From positions 29,821,001 through 29,885,000 of the forward strand of contig NC_059478.1 of assembly GCF_018139145.2 (NCBI RefSeq): 64,000 nucleotides of DNA. Direction: 5' to 3'. Under the pieces are notes generated by a model that saw only the letters and a program-made list of their open reading frames with translations, ran no database searches and had not been told where the DNA came from. Position 1 is the first letter of the stretch. Every line of letters begins with the position of its first letter. The translations under genes and the position numbers were made by a program. This document shows, in pieces, positions 31,801 to 43,430 of this stretch. The stretch is from Gymnogyps californianus (taxonomy: Eukaryota; Chordata; Aves; Accipitriformes; Cathartidae).

Positions 31801-34800
31801 TTGTATTAAAAGATAATTCTATGGAAGATTGACATTACTTATTTAGAATGATGACATCATTATTTTTCTTTCAATTAGTCCAACATCAAATGGTGCCGCA
31901 GCTGCAATTTTGGCTAGCGAGGAGTTTGTGAAAAGGCATAAGTTGCAGCCAAAAGCTGTGGAAATTCTAGCCCAGGTGATGGCTACTGATTATCCAAGCA
32001 CATTTGAAGGAAACAGTTGTATGATGGTGGTAGGTTTACAATTCTGTATTCCCTGATACTCCCCAGGGTTTGGTTTTTTTTTTTTTTTTTAATACCTGCA
32101 AGTCCTGATGATACTGTAGACATTTCCATGTCAGTAAGCAAACAAATTATACTTTGTGGTGAATGTAAAATTGGGCAGGTGGAGTAAGCAAAGACGAGGT
32201 TGTGGGATAACAGTAAGAAGTTTATAAACAGGCTATCAAAAACCTAGTTTTTAACAAATTATTTAAAGGCTACTTTTTAAACAATTTGAACACCAAGAAA
32301 AACATTTTTTTATTTTTTCTGTTTATAAGAATAATGAAACTTAATGTTACTTATGTCTGTGTAATACTGAAGCTGAAATAACCTGTTGGGTATAGTCATG
32401 ATTACTTGCTGAAGTAGAATGAAGGGAAAGACCTGAACTGCAAAATTTGGATCCCACTGCAAATTGACTAAAATAATTGGAAGTAAGTCAAACCATTAGA
32501 ATACCCAATAGTTTCTACTGCAGTCATGTTCTGTTTGGGTTTCAAATACAATTCTAGTCAGATGGCTGATAGGAAAAGGTAGCAAGACAGTTTGAGGATT
32601 TGTTTCAAGGCTGTTGGTCTGAGTCATGCAAAGGAGCAATTTGGCTTGTGAGCAAGGCTGAGAAAATAGAGGATATTCCCCCGAAAAGTTTCCACATGCC
32701 AACAACGAGACTTAGAATGTATTATTTCTTTCTATACAATTCATACAGTATGAATATTAAACTCTGTGATATGTGATGCATTAAAATAAATTAGAATGCC
32801 ACCTCCTACAGGTTACTTTCACTTACAGGATATATAGAATCACGTTTAAAATTAAGTGTAGAAATGAAATTGCTAGCTATGTTTCTTTAATGATATTTTA
32901 ACATACAATTTCTTCTTGTTGCAGGTTGGCTATGATATGACTAAAAAAGCTGCAGAAAAATGTTTTGAAAAAGCAGGCCTCAAACCTACAGATGTTGATG
33001 TGATTGAACTTCATGACTGTTTCTCAGTTAATGAGTTCATTACTTACGAAGCTCTGGGACTCTGTCCAGAAGGTAATAGCGTCAGTGGAGATTATTGTTT
33101 TATTAAAATGGAAAGCATTAAAAGTATCTTTTTATCTGTTCATATAATTAGAACTTTGAGTTGTCTACTGGACAGATCTCTATATTTGAAAGTCTTATTA
33201 GCTAACCTCATAAGAGGGAAAAGCAAGTTACCACTGTAGTAACATAAGGAAGACCTGCAAACTCTAGAATTTGTTTAACAAATGAGTGTGCTACTGTGAT
33301 TTCTGAAGAAATATACAAGGCAAATTAAAGTGTGGACAACTATGTGAAGTCATATGGCTACCTTGTGCAGGGATGGCTCTTTTAAGCAAGCAGAGCAAGG
33401 AAATTAAGGACTCTTGTGATCTTTCTCAGTATTATGCCCCTTTTTCAGGACTATATACTTACCTATCCCAAGATTCCCTCCATCATTGTATTTCCTTTTA
33501 AGAAGATAAAAATTGGACAAGAATTGCCTATAGAGGGCCTTACCAAGTTACTTATCTTTGATATAACTTTTTTAAAAATCTTGAAACATCTTTGCCTTTG
33601 AAAATACAGAGCTGTTGGCAAGTTGTGAACGTGCCTCTAAAGTCAACTGTATAACAATGCACAATCAGTCCCAATTAGTTTAATTTAATTGAAGCGAGTG
33701 GATTTACAACAGGTTAAATGGCAGTGGAGTTTAGTTCTATGTACGTAAGTCAAACCATCAAAATTTTCTACTGAAGAGGTTTTTGTTTGATTTCAAATAA
33801 ATAATGCATTGAACTGCTACTTCAGTATTTGATATATTTAAACTCTAAATGTATTCTTGCTTTGCATAAATAATCATCTGATATAGTCTTTCTCTAATTT
33901 GTTTTTAACTAATTTTGAGAAAATATCATACTCTATCACTAGATGGTGTATTGTATTGTCTAAGCTTTCTCACTGAAGCAGAGAAGTTCGTAGATCTTCA
34001 GGAAGACTTTTTATGTGTTTGTAGGTCTTCAGATATTTGCCTTTGAATGCTTGCTTTTTACTGTTGTCTTTGCTGCGTTTTTATGGTATCTGCAGTAAAA
34101 ATGGTAAATGTTTGACATTATTGAAGTAGATACATTAAGCTTTTTAGCTTCATTCCTTTAACCGAAGATACAGAAGAATTCTGGTGGCACTTGTCTATTT
34201 GAGCAGTAAGTCTTGTGTATGGTAATTTAATAGTGCAATTCTCACCACCTTTCAGTCAGTCTGACCTTAATAGTATGTGAAACTTATCTTGGAACGGTAG
34301 ACTAATTAGACATAGAGATTAGTGAAATGGCATGAACCACATTGTGGATTTAGATGTGCAAGACTAACCTGGTATTCTCATTTAATGGCAGAAGTAAGTT
34401 ATAAATACAGGAAATGTGGCAGATCTTTTTTAGACTTCAACGTTAATAATGTAGGCTGAAGAAGCTGGTACAAGAATAAAGGATAAGGGACTGGTTAAAA
34501 GGGAGAACTGTCTGCTGGAGACATGGGAACTAATAGTCTGGAAAGCTAAGCAATTCTAAGCATCAGTCTTATGAGTAGTTTTATTTACGATCTTAATGTC
34601 TTAATGCAGCCCAGGGTACCGTTAGCCTTCTATGTGGCAAGGGCTCATGTTCAACTTGGTGTTCACCAGGACCTCCATGTCCTGGGGGTCACAAATTACG
34701 ACTAACCCCTCTTTTACAAAAGACATAGTTACCACTGCAGTTTTATTAATAAAATAATGAACAGCTTCATTATATTGATTATATCATAATACTGTATATC

Positions 34801-37800
34801 AACAAAACAGTTCAACAGCAAATTTTAAAAAGCTTTTGTATCAAACACTAGCCCTTTTACTTCTTTTCCATGTTATGCTTTCTCCAGTGGTATAAGCAAG
34901 CCTCATTAATGTAGTTTGGCTAATTTCAGTCTGCTCTTTGTAAAATCTGTGGTGTAGTATTTGCTAGGTTTTGACTGACGTGCAGCATCTTCAGTAAGTG
35001 ACAGTAGAATTGAAAAATCATTTAAAAACAAAAAAGGAACATTTTTCTTTTATAAACACTGTTTTATAGGAAGAGCATGTGACCTGATTGACAGAGGAGA
35101 CAATACTTATGGAGGAAAATGGGTTATTAATCCTAGTGGTGGCTTGATTTCAAAGGGACATCCACTTGGTGCTACAGGTATGCAAAAACATTTCATTTAG
35201 TCATGTCAGTTAGATATGAGATACAGCTCTTGAGCAGGCAGATGCTTCCCACTTGTATTTGTCTGTATGAAACATGAGGGCTTCGTAAGACTAGAAGGAA
35301 GCTCTGGAGTTGATTCTCATTTCCAACTAATGCAAGTATTAGGGCAGGTTGACGATGTAGAATTGCTCAAACCAAAAGACTTGGGAGTGTGAATTTCATC
35401 ATTAGCACTTATTTAATTTTATGGTGCTTTTTCTTCTGTTGGTGTTAAAGCAACCTGCAAAACAGCTTAACTTTTTTCTGACTAATTGCTCAATAGTACA
35501 ACTTCTGCTGAATGTAGTTTGAATAACTATTTTCATATGTTGTCATCCTTTAAAATTCATATTTTGGAGATTTTTGCTGCACCTGAATAGCCTGTGCCCT
35601 TGTTAGCTGTAATAAAAGCTATTTCTGTTAAGCCTTGGATGTCAAAATATTTATCTGATGTTTATAACAGAAGCTCAGTTAGTCACTGTTTCCCAGCAAC
35701 ATAGGTTTTCCTTTTTGTTTTGTTTTGGTTTTTGTTTTCTTTAAACTGCTACGCCTGCTTCCAAATGAGATGGCTCTTGAATAAAATGTGTTTGGATTTG
35801 TGAAGATAATTCACCTTCCTTGTTTGGAAATGAGAAGTTGTCAGAAAACTGAAGAAAAGGAAACCTTGTAAAACAGCAAACCTTAATCTAAACAGCTATA
35901 ACAGCTAGGTAATCTGCAGTTAGCGTAGGGGGGGAAGTATTAGGAAACTTTGGAAGAAAAATGTTCTGGGTAAATGAGACTGTGGATATCTGTAACAGGG
36001 TGAGAGTATTACATTGCTAGGTTTGTGTTAAATTTTTGTCAGTTACACAGTGATAAATGTAGAGGCAATTCCTGGTATTCATGCCTCTCTCTATTGCCAT
36101 GGGATGGGGGGAAGAGTCATTAACATGCAGAAAATGGCTTGTCTACAGACTGTCAGCTTAATTTCACTATAAAACAGTTTTGAGGCTAGCTAGATGCTAA
36201 TCAGAGGTCATACAAGTCATCTTAAATTTCCAAACGGTTTCAGGGCAGGTTGTACCACGGTATACGTTCTCTCCTTGAGGCTGAGAGAATGTAAATGAAA
36301 CCTGTTAATTCTCATCTATGACTGGAATTATAAAACTTCTTACTCATCCTCTTCGTAATGTTTCAGTTGGCAACGTGTAAGATTCGGTGCGTAAAATGCA
36401 GATTCCTCCTCTGCCTTGCCCAAAGGCCTACACAGTTGTCTAGGGACGAGGAGAGGAAGGGATGGAGGGCTGGGGATGGTGGAGGGAAGAAGAACCGTGT
36501 GTGCGGTGGAACTGGATCATAATTCCAGAAATAGCTGATAGAATAGTGGGGGGAGACCGAGGGTAAATGCGATCTGAAAATCAGGGCTATGATGAAAAGG
36601 GATTCACCTTCATTTTGGGCCTCCCAAGAAAATACATTTCTAGGTATCTGAGCTGTCAAGAACTAACTTTCTCAAATCCCATTGCGTGTATTCACTTAAT
36701 ATCTTACTAGGGAAGGAAGTTTATGGAATATAGCTGTAGTATGTTCCTTACTTCGTTTAACCAGTTAAGCTCTGTGCTCGATTTTTCAGGCCTGGCGCAG
36801 TGCGCCGAACTCTGCTGGCAGCTGCGCGGTCTGGCCGGGAGGAGGCAGGTCCCCGGGGCAAAGGTCGCGCTGCAGCACAACCTGGGCGTCGGCGGGGCCG
36901 TGGTGGTGACCCTCTACGGCATGGGCTTCCCGGGAGCCGCCAGGTGAGAGCCCCGCGGGGCTGTGGCTGCCCACGGCGCTTAATCGAGACGAGGTGGTCC
37001 GATTCCACTGGGGAATGCCCTGGAAGAAGAAGTGGTGGGGCAGTTGAGGGCCTGCCCTCTGCGTGTAGCTGACTTCTTGAGGAGGAAAAAAAAAAAAAAG
37101 CACTGTGTGTACTGAAAGACCTTACAAAATAGCCACCTTTCAGACTGTAGCTCTATAGAGCATAGGGCAAGAAAATGCACCGCTGAATAAAAATGCATGT
37201 TCAGCATTCGTGTACAGGTCTTGGTTATACTGTCATTGGAAACTTTCACTGTGGCTTCCGTAGTGGTGTAAACTGAGCTCACTTTCTGTTGACTGTGCTC
37301 CCGTGTCTTTGTGTTTCAAAATTATTTTTTTAGAATTAATGTTTGCCTCTGTGCAAGGAAGAAGTTGCACTATAAACCAAAACTTGCTCAGCAGTTGGAA
37401 CTGTTGTGTACCTTACAGCACTACAGATGTATACAGAGATAATAACTTACACAGTGTCTTATTCCTGATAAACAATATGCACTGTGAGTTATTGAAAAGA
37501 GCAAACTGGCCCATAAAAATGGCTCACATGATTTCCTGTAAGGAAAAGTCTGATGTTTGGGGGAAAAAGCCAACAAAACAAGAAGAACCTTCTAAGAACA
37601 AAACAGGCCACATTAAAATGAATTAATTGAAACTAGGGACTTGCCAAAAAAAGCAAGACATCCATGGGAATAGAGATACCCACTGCTTTCACTGCTAAAA
37701 TTGTTACTAGTTTGGTTTCATGAAGAATTCCTTTCAGCTGTATGTGTTACATGGGTATTCTAAGTACTCGTTAGAATTCAGGCATGTTACTCGTCCAGTC

Positions 37801-40800
37801 CTGGCTAAAGAATTTGCACTTGCAATTGTAGCATACTTCACAGTGAGAAGAGAACACTGCTATGAAGCTGTCTTGCAATCTGCTATAGTTCTATGCTAGG
37901 ATGGACAGGAATTGAGGGAAAATACTTAAAATTTGTAAATATACCAGCATTTCAGGAGAGACTTTTTTTTAATACACAGTTCCCTGTATGTTTTCATTTT
38001 CAACTTTGCTTAGAAAGATTGAGCTACTCTTTGTGGGTATTATGGTTTTAAAGCTTGATGCTAGTACTTTATATTTGCTCTAAAAACCTGTGAACAGTAA
38101 AATTTATCATGTACTGGACTTCCAGAAAGAAATATTCACCTCCCAACTCATTTCTAATGTCTGTTTTAGCTAGACCTGTACAATTCCTGGGAGGTGACAA
38201 TATAATGTGTGGAAGAGGTAATGAGAGAAGCAATTGAACTTTGAAGGGCTGCAGCAGTAACTTTTTGTAGTACAGTGTCAGAAGTGATAGTTGTGTCACT
38301 TCTGTAATCTGTAAGAGGTTAGACCATGTGAGAAAATAGGTGTGATACAGGAAAAATCATGTCTTCTCATGGATGCTCTTCAAACATGCTCACAAAACTT
38401 GGCAGTGGGTGTTGGTACACTGTCAGGAAAAATTTTGCATGTATAGATAATATTTCTCCTGAAGAAATTAAGTCTAATTTACTACAGCTCACTTCACCTT
38501 CATTGGTTTTGAGAATTTTTTAAATTCTTTCTTAGGTACAACTCAAAACAGAGAAATCTTAGCAATACTCATTTCATCTTACGCTAGAGAAGCTTAAAAA
38601 CCTTTAGTTCTCCCAAAGGCTTTGTGTGTGGGAGATGCCTGACACAAGGAGTTGCACTAATGTATATCAGACTTTGGAACAAAACAGTGTGGCTAATCTG
38701 TTCAGGCACCGCTTATGTAATTGAATGATGTTGTGTATTGTGTAATAAAGGGAAAGGTGGTGGCGTTTTGTGTTTATGAAGATACTTCATACCATTTTTT
38801 TTCTACAGCAATGCATATAGACTTAATCGTTGGATTCAGATCTAGCCTGTAATTAGTGGCTTTAGTAATAGCTGCCAAGAACGTACATCAAGGTAAATGA
38901 CAGCAGGACTTGATCCATTTTGGATTAGTCTTTGAAACAGTTCTGCTTTTTTTTTTTTTTTTTTTTTTGACACCTTACAGTTTTACATGCTGTCAGTACA
39001 GCCTTGGTTTATTGGCAAAAATGATGTGTCCTCTTCAGATGAGACAGTCCCTACTATTGCTACCCTAGCCTACATCTATTGGGTAGTGTTAGTACCACAC
39101 AAATAAGTTCTAGCAACATTTCTTAAGTGATTCTGTCACTTTAACAATATCAAACCTGACCACGGTTTTGAACTCTGCTGCCAGGAGATGGTAATAATTG
39201 TAAACTTGTTTTTTCTGCTGCTTGAATTGCTGTTTTCTTTGGACATCTCTATACTTACTTAGGCTCTGGGTGCCTCTGCAGAAATGAAGAATTAGGTTTC
39301 CTGCTGCTATCGGGCCATGCAGGGTGACTGCTCCAGAGAATCAGGAATAATGCTTAGTACCTCTTGTGACAGTTAAGAGACCCACATGAATTGGGAGGGA
39401 GAAGGGGATTTGTTTTGCCAAAAAAAAAATTTTCTCTGAGATGGTGCATGTGCTGCTCTCTCTTCACACAAGGTGTGGCAATAGTGTTTGCTGATTTATC
39501 TTAACAAGATTAATGATTTAATTTCATTATAAAATTAGCGTCCTGTAGATACTTGAAGTGATTGTAATTCAAGCTGTCAAGCCCATCAGAGAGTAAGCTT
39601 CAGTTTGATATCATACAGTTGCTCTATATTGCTAAAGTGTTTCAGTGTGGCTGTTCTCACTGGTGTTAGGCCTATTCATGATAATCTGAAGATGCTGAAA
39701 ATGTGATTAAAGGTATGTAAATGAATGGATTTTTCATTTCAGCACTGATCGTATTGCGGCTGTGCCTCTCAGTGCAGCTGTTGATGGATTTAAGTCACAT
39801 TTGGTCTTCAAAGAGATTGAAAAGAAGCTCCAAGAGGTATTTGACTACTTTTTTACTTACAACAGGATTTTAATTTATGACAGAATGTGTGTGAAACCTG
39901 ATGGGAATATAGTAGCATTGATCACTTCCTCAGTACTGCTCATTGAAACAAATGTTACAGCTTTGAATTTTGCTGTGTCAGAAATCTTTCTGTGCTGTGC
40001 CATGATTTTAAATTACTTTTTTTCAGACAGTTCCTACCTGCGTAAGGGTATCACAGTCTAAACTTGCCTTTACTGAATGTGAGGAGGTTGTTAACTAACA
40101 CAAGAAACTTTAAGTTTGTGTTTGGTGTTTGTTGCTTGCTTTGCAAGTGTGATTAGAAGAAGAAATCACATTTTGTCAGACTTACATCAAGGCAAGACTG
40201 TTAGGACAGTGGTCATTTTTCTTAGTTGATAGATTTTAAGATAGATAGTCATAGTTTTGTGTTTGTGTTTTTTGTTTGTTTTTTTTAATGGTTGTTTAAA
40301 TGAAGCCTAATAGAGGGAAATAGATTTTTCTATGTTAGTAGAAAGGGTAAAGGTTTTTCAGTGACCTTCTGTTTAATTTAAACTATTGTAAAATTATTTT
40401 GAAGTAAATGAATAATTTGCACATTACATGGTCATTACAGGAAGGAGAGCAATTTGTCAAGAAAATTGGTGGAGTCTTTGCCTTCAAAGTAAAAGATGGT
40501 CCTGGTGGGAAAGAAGCAACTTGGATAGTAGATGTGAAAAATGGTAAAGGCTCTGTGGCAATTGATTCAGGTCAGTGCTATTTTATTATGTCATTGCAGA
40601 AAACACATAAAACTAATGCAAAGAATATAAATTCATATTCTTTTTAAGCTATAGTGACTTTGAGCAAAAGTGGTGTAAAGCTACCTTAATTTTAAACTTT
40701 TCTTATTACTGACACTTTTAATCCATGATGTTTCAGACCAAGAATTAAATGTTGTCTACTCTGAATTCTGTCTAGATAATTGCATGTTTTCTTAAAGGCT

Positions 40801-43430
40801 CCAGACAGATCTGTCATATGACTCTTACAGGAATCAGAATTAAAAAAAAAAAAAAAAACAAACCACAAAAATTCAAACCTCAGGGGTTTTGTTGTGCTCA
40901 CCTCTTAAAATTTGGGCCAGAAATGTAATTTGTAGCTGTTTCTTCAGTTGCTTTGTTGGAGACACTGGTAAGGGGTAAGCTGGTGTATCTCCTCTGCAGC
41001 TAGTTAAGCAATAAAACTTGACTGATTTAAATACTGTACCAGCAGATATTAATTTCAAGTTCCATTTTAAAAAAGGCAGACATAAATAAGACACAAACTG
41101 GGTGGTGGTGGGGAACCCCATAAAAGTATTGGAAACAAAGGATTTATGCCTTTGCCATGAAAATGTCGAGTCGTATCTGAAGTCATGCATCCTAGTAATG
41201 TAAATAAAAAGCCAAAGACAACAGTCTGTCCTCAGAATCTCATATATCCATGAACCTGTGTCATAAAGCTTTTAATTAAAAACATGATGGGGATTTGATT
41301 TGGAATTAATTGATCTAATTACAAATTGAGCTTATTACAAAAAGCAATGCACTGTTTTCTGTTGTGTGGACAACATTTTATCAAAAAGTTAAGTTTAATA
41401 ATAAGATGAGTGTAGGAAAAGATGTGTGCAGTTTTTAGCCCTTTGGTATATACATTAATATTTCTGTCAGAGCTTATTAAAATAATTTTTCAGCTTATTT
41501 CTGGTAAGAAGATCCTAAAAACTTCTGGATTTGAATTAATTCAAATGAGTGCTTTTAGAATGCACATGTTGTTCCCATTGAAGGAGAGGGCAGGAAATGC
41601 CTGAAATTTCAGTGATGAATATCTTCAGAGAGTGTCACAGGGGAAAACACATTTATTCTGAGTTGATCTCAATACTAGCAAATTTAAGCTTGATAAAACT
41701 TAAGACGATTGTCAATTCTTGCAGTTAACATTCTCTCTGATTACAAGTAGATTATTGTTTCTTTTCAAGGAATGAATTTGCTTAGCACCTTTCAGAAAGG
41801 TCCATCTTTCTTGAGTGTTGGGATGGTCTGTGATACAAGGTGGCACAGATGCCTGCTGGCTATTGGGTGATCTTTTGCTGATATTTTTATAATGGCCCTT
41901 ATTTGTATGTGCTTCGGGTACCATTTTGCTAACCTGTAGTATCAACAGATTCTTCATGGAGTTGCAGCTTCTATTACTGTTTCATCTCTCAGTTTGAATC
42001 TTCATAGTCAACTCTATCTTACAGATAAGAAGGCGGATTGTACAATTACAATGGCTGACGCTGATCTGTTAGCTCTCATGACTGGCAAAATGAATCCTCA
42101 GACAGTAAGTATAGCAAAGATGAGATGAGGACTGACTTGTTTGTTTGTTTTGAGGGTGTTTAAATTGAAATCATTTAAATCCCCTCCAAAACTGCCATGG
42201 CTGATCTGAAAAATGACAATTCTTTACTTTCTCTGAACAAATTGGCCAAAGTAAGATTAATCAAGAAAGACAGTATCTACTCTTCTGAACAGGTGTATGT
42301 TCTCAGACATCCTGTAGGTAATCCAGAAGGGATATAATAGTGCTTAGTTTGCAGAGAAGAGGGAGAAACTAGTGTTTGCAGTGTGACTTAAGAAAGGAGG
42401 AATGTTGGCCTGCTGTTTGGAGGGCTTTACAGTCATAGCTGGCATTAGTGTAAGGAGTAATCTTGATGCTGAAAAATAGAAATTGAGGTGAGCATCCACT
42501 GAATGCCTATGATTATTTGGTTTTTTTATTCCTCAGTGTGTCAAAAGCAGCCATAGCATACAAGTAAACCGGACGTTTAAGTTAATTTTAAGTTGCTGTT
42601 CTGTACTTCTAAATTTGAAATGCTCTGGGTAACATTCTTTTAAGTTTTTGGTCTGCTAGTCACAGGGTAAATAAGAATTTTCACAAACTAAAGTGTGTCT
42701 AGGAGAAGTTTGAAGGTAAAACACACTATAGAAATGTTGTAATGTACATGTAGGAAATTCAGAAGCAATTGCAACTTTACATTTACAATTTGGATATTTT
42801 AGTGCATGCAGTTCATCTTTTTACAAGGTCCAGAGGAAAAAACCCAAATCTTCAGCGTGTCTGCTTCACAAACTAGATTTGTAAAACTGAATTCATCAGT
42901 AACAAAACCAGTAATGGCTGGGGGGAATTTGAGTAAGAAATCAGTTGTGGCATCTACTGTGCACTATTGCTTTATCGTCTTCAATTGAAATAGTGAACTT
43001 TTATTCTATGAACTGTCATCACCAAAACATTGAGTATTCTGCCCTGCTTTGTATACAGATATGATATATGATAATCCAAGAAACAAGCTATACCAAGTTT
43101 ATTCTCTTCAGGTATCACAAATATAATAAGCATACAACTTTCTCAGTTTACTATTCTACTTTCTAGTGTCAGAAAATACATTTGTTGATGAATGTGAGGT
43201 GTCTGCTAGAACTGTTGGAATTATAAAACTGCAGGCCAGGACCTGCACATACATAATAGCCCATAACTTTTGGGAGGGGTGCATTTGGGGTAACGTGTTG
43301 TATTGCATTTCATATAATCTTTCTTTCTTTTTAGGCATTCTTTCAAGGCAAATTGAAGGTTTCTGGGAACATGGGCATGGCAATGAAACTTCAGAATCTA
43401 CAACTTCAGCCAGGCAAAGCTAAACTTTGA
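22826..43430 (+). CDS. SCP2: SCP2 (SCPx), peroxisomal 3-oxoacyl-CoA thiolase and sterol carrier protein 2 (complete)
   Basis: Exons: 22826-22867, 25013-25067, 25653-25724, 27634-27765, 28728-28792, 29843-29969, 30861-30924, 31182-31268, 31879-32029, 32925-33072, 35070-35177, 36790-36943, 39743-39836, 40441-40570, 42025-42104, 43335-43430. They sum to 1605 nt, 534 residues plus TGA; human SCPx has 547. Residues 1 to about 394 are the thiolase: VNNNCATGS holds the nucleophile Cys84, ELHDCF is at 294-298, and [10 protein letters not shown] holds His345. From about residue 410 comes the SCP2 lipid-binding domain, ending in AKL, a type 1 peroxisomal signal. The enzyme cleaves branched-chain and bile-acid 3-oxoacyl-CoA; the carrier domain binds lipids. 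Met395 starts the short pro-SCP2. The N-terminus (MQRRVF) is about 9 residues shorter than the human form. Confidence 0.96.
25013..25067 (+). CDS. SCP2: SCP2 exon 2
   Basis: 55 bp, [18 protein letters not shown] plus one base of Gly. Acceptor has a long T tract ending cttgtcag; donor CAG/gtaatt. Confidence 0.93.
25611..25650 (+). repeat. Perfect 20-bp tandem duplication at SCP2 intron 2 acceptor
   Basis: Two identical units, 25611-25630 and 25631-25650, each caacttttaaac followed by eight T. The second abuts the AG of exon 3, so branch-point-like and polypyrimidine sequence is doubled. Confidence 0.95.
25653..25724 (+). CDS. SCP2: SCP2 exon 3
   Basis: 72 bp, [17 protein letters not shown] to VGYVY. 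Its acceptor is preceded by a perfect 20-bp tandem duplication (25611-25650). Confidence 0.94.
26454..26458. repeat. Target-site duplication, left copy (ACCCT)
   Basis: Identical to 27057-27061 on the other side of the solo LTR. Confidence 0.88.
26459..27056 (-). mobile_element. Solo LTR of an avian endogenous retrovirus, in SCP2 intron 3
   Basis: 598 bp with TG...CA ends, flanked by a perfect 5-bp direct repeat ACCCT (26454-26458 and 27057-27061). The minus strand is taken as sense: it carries TATATAAA at 26773-26780 and a downstream ATTAAA at 26585-26590. The 5-bp duplication fits ERVL-type elements, and the sequence resembles LTRs I recall as widespread in Neoaves (TguLTR5-like; from memory). 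No internal viral genes are present, so it is the product of LTR-LTR recombination. It lies antisense to SCP2. Confidence 0.9.
27057..27061. repeat. Target-site duplication, right copy (ACCCT)
   Basis: Identical to 26454-26458. Confidence 0.88.
27634..27765 (+). CDS. SCP2: SCP2 exon 4, thiolase nucleophile Cys84
   Basis: 132 bp, [12 protein letters not shown] to [14 protein letters not shown] contains the acyl-accepting cysteine (Cys94 in human SCPx numbering as I recall). Confidence 0.95.
28728..28792 (+). CDS. SCP2: SCP2 exon 5
   Basis: 65 bp, [16 protein letters not shown] to SLGSG. Two overlapping donors exist (ggtgtaagt); ending at 28792 keeps the frame with SSDRTN. Confidence 0.91.
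29843..29969 (+). CDS. SCP2: SCP2 exon 6
   Basis: 127 bp, [14 protein letters not shown] to KEHMEKY plus one base of Gly. Donor ATG/gtacgt. Confidence 0.94.
30861..30924 (+). CDS. SCP2: SCP2 exon 7
   Basis: 64 bp, [20 protein letters not shown] plus two bases of Pro. Donor CCC/gtgagt. Confidence 0.93.
31182..31268 (+). CDS. SCP2: SCP2 exon 8
   Basis: 87 bp, [13 protein letters not shown] to DFLTVLQC plus two bases of Cys. Acceptor ttctcag, donor TTG/gtaagg. Confidence 0.93.
31879..32029 (+). CDS. SCP2: SCP2 exon 9
   Basis: 151 bp, [16 protein letters not shown] to NSCMMV. Donor GTG/gtaggt, phase 0. Confidence 0.93.
32925..33072 (+). CDS. SCP2: SCP2 exon 10, HDCF motif
   Basis: 148 bp, [14 protein letters not shown] to LGLCPE. 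Includes [12 protein letters not shown], the SCP2-thiolase version of the loop that is NEAFA in classical thiolases. Confidence 0.95.
34600..34695 (-). mobile_element. CR1 LINE fragment (reverse transcriptase 3' part)
   Basis: The minus strand translates in part to a decayed form of the CR1 reverse transcriptase C-terminal segment (LVNTKLNMS, from the usual DLGVLVDxKLNMSQQC pattern). Only about 95 bp, 5'-truncated and mutated. Located in SCP2 intron 10. Confidence 0.6.
35070..35177 (+). CDS. SCP2: SCP2 exon 11, catalytic His345
   Basis: 108 bp, [17 protein letters not shown] to [10 protein letters not shown] carries the thiolase catalytic histidine. Codon third positions are only 8/35 G or C. 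Confidence 0.95.
36780..36995 (+). promoter_or_regulatory. SCP2: Intragenic CpG-rich island over SCP2 exon 12; candidate proximal SCP2 promoter
   Basis: A sharply bounded GC- and CpG-rich block in an AT-rich gene. It begins at the exon and runs about 50 bp into intron 12. Mammalian SCP2 has a second promoter near this exon for the short isoform; the match in position is the basis for the call. No TATA box is evident upstream. Confidence 0.5.
36790..36943 (+). CDS. SCP2: SCP2 exon 12, end of thiolase domain and start of pro-SCP2
   Basis: 154 bp, [16 protein letters not shown] to [10 protein letters not shown]. 46 of 50 whole codons end in G or C, unlike every neighbouring exon. Contains Met395 at 36921. 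Confidence 0.95.
36921..43430 (+). CDS. SCP2: Pro-SCP2, short sterol carrier isoform from internal start
   Basis: Same frame as SCPx from ATG 36921 (Met395) through exons 12 to 16, 140 residues; human pro-SCP2 is 143 and starts with the equivalent MGFP. The context ggcATGg is strong (G at -3 and +4). In mammals a second promoter near exon 12 drives this form, and a presequence of about 20 residues is removed in peroxisomes. Here the presequence would be [20 protein letters not shown] and the mature part begins near [10 protein letters not shown]. The protein carries lipids and acyl-CoAs and keeps the AKL signal. Use of this start here is inferred from the family and the local CpG island. Confidence 0.75.
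38947..38968. repeat. Poly(T) run, 22 bases, SCP2 intron 12
   Basis: Uninterrupted homopolymer; likely length-polymorphic. Confidence 0.9.
39743..39836 (+). CDS. SCP2: SCP2 exon 13
   Basis: 94 bp, [15 protein letters not shown] to EKKLQE, covering the presequence and the first helix of the SCP2 domain. Third-position GC is 12/31. Donor GAG/gtattt is weak; the frame then reads open for about 26 codons of intron. Confidence 0.93.
40441..40570 (+). CDS. SCP2: SCP2 exon 14
   Basis: 130 bp, [15 protein letters not shown] to VAIDS, the beta-sheet core of the SCP2 domain. Donor CAG/gtcagt. Confidence 0.95.
42025..42104 (+). CDS. SCP2: SCP2 exon 15
   Basis: 80 bp, [14 protein letters not shown] to MNPQT. 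Acceptor cttacag, donor ACA/gtaagt. Confidence 0.95.
43335..43430 (+). CDS. SCP2: SCP2 exon 16 with stop and PTS1
   Basis: 32 codons, [19 protein letters not shown] to QPGKAKL, stop TGA at 43428. The last three residues AKL are a type 1 peroxisomal import signal. Confidence 0.96.
   Translation, partial: AFFQGKLKVSGNMGMAMKLQNLQLQPGKAKL

Larger units (their letters stand above)
22868..43334 (+). other. SCP2: SCP2 intronic sequence (15 introns)
   Basis: Introns larger than 600 bp: 22868-25012, 25725-27633 (holds the solo LTR), 27766-28727, 28793-29842, 29970-30860, 31269-31878, 32030-32924, 33073-35069 (holds a CR1 fragment), 35178-36789, 36944-39742, 39837-40440, 40571-42024, 42105-43334. A run of 22 T lies at 38947-38968 and one of 17 A at 40842-40858. 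No other gene is seen. Confidence 0.7.

Noticed and set aside
39743..40061. Extension of SCP2 exon 13 into the intron as an alternative last exon
   Set aside because: The frame stays open only for about 26 codons after the weak donor, and the product would lose the SCP2 domain; no poly(A) signal is evident close by. The canonical join to 40441 matches the family.
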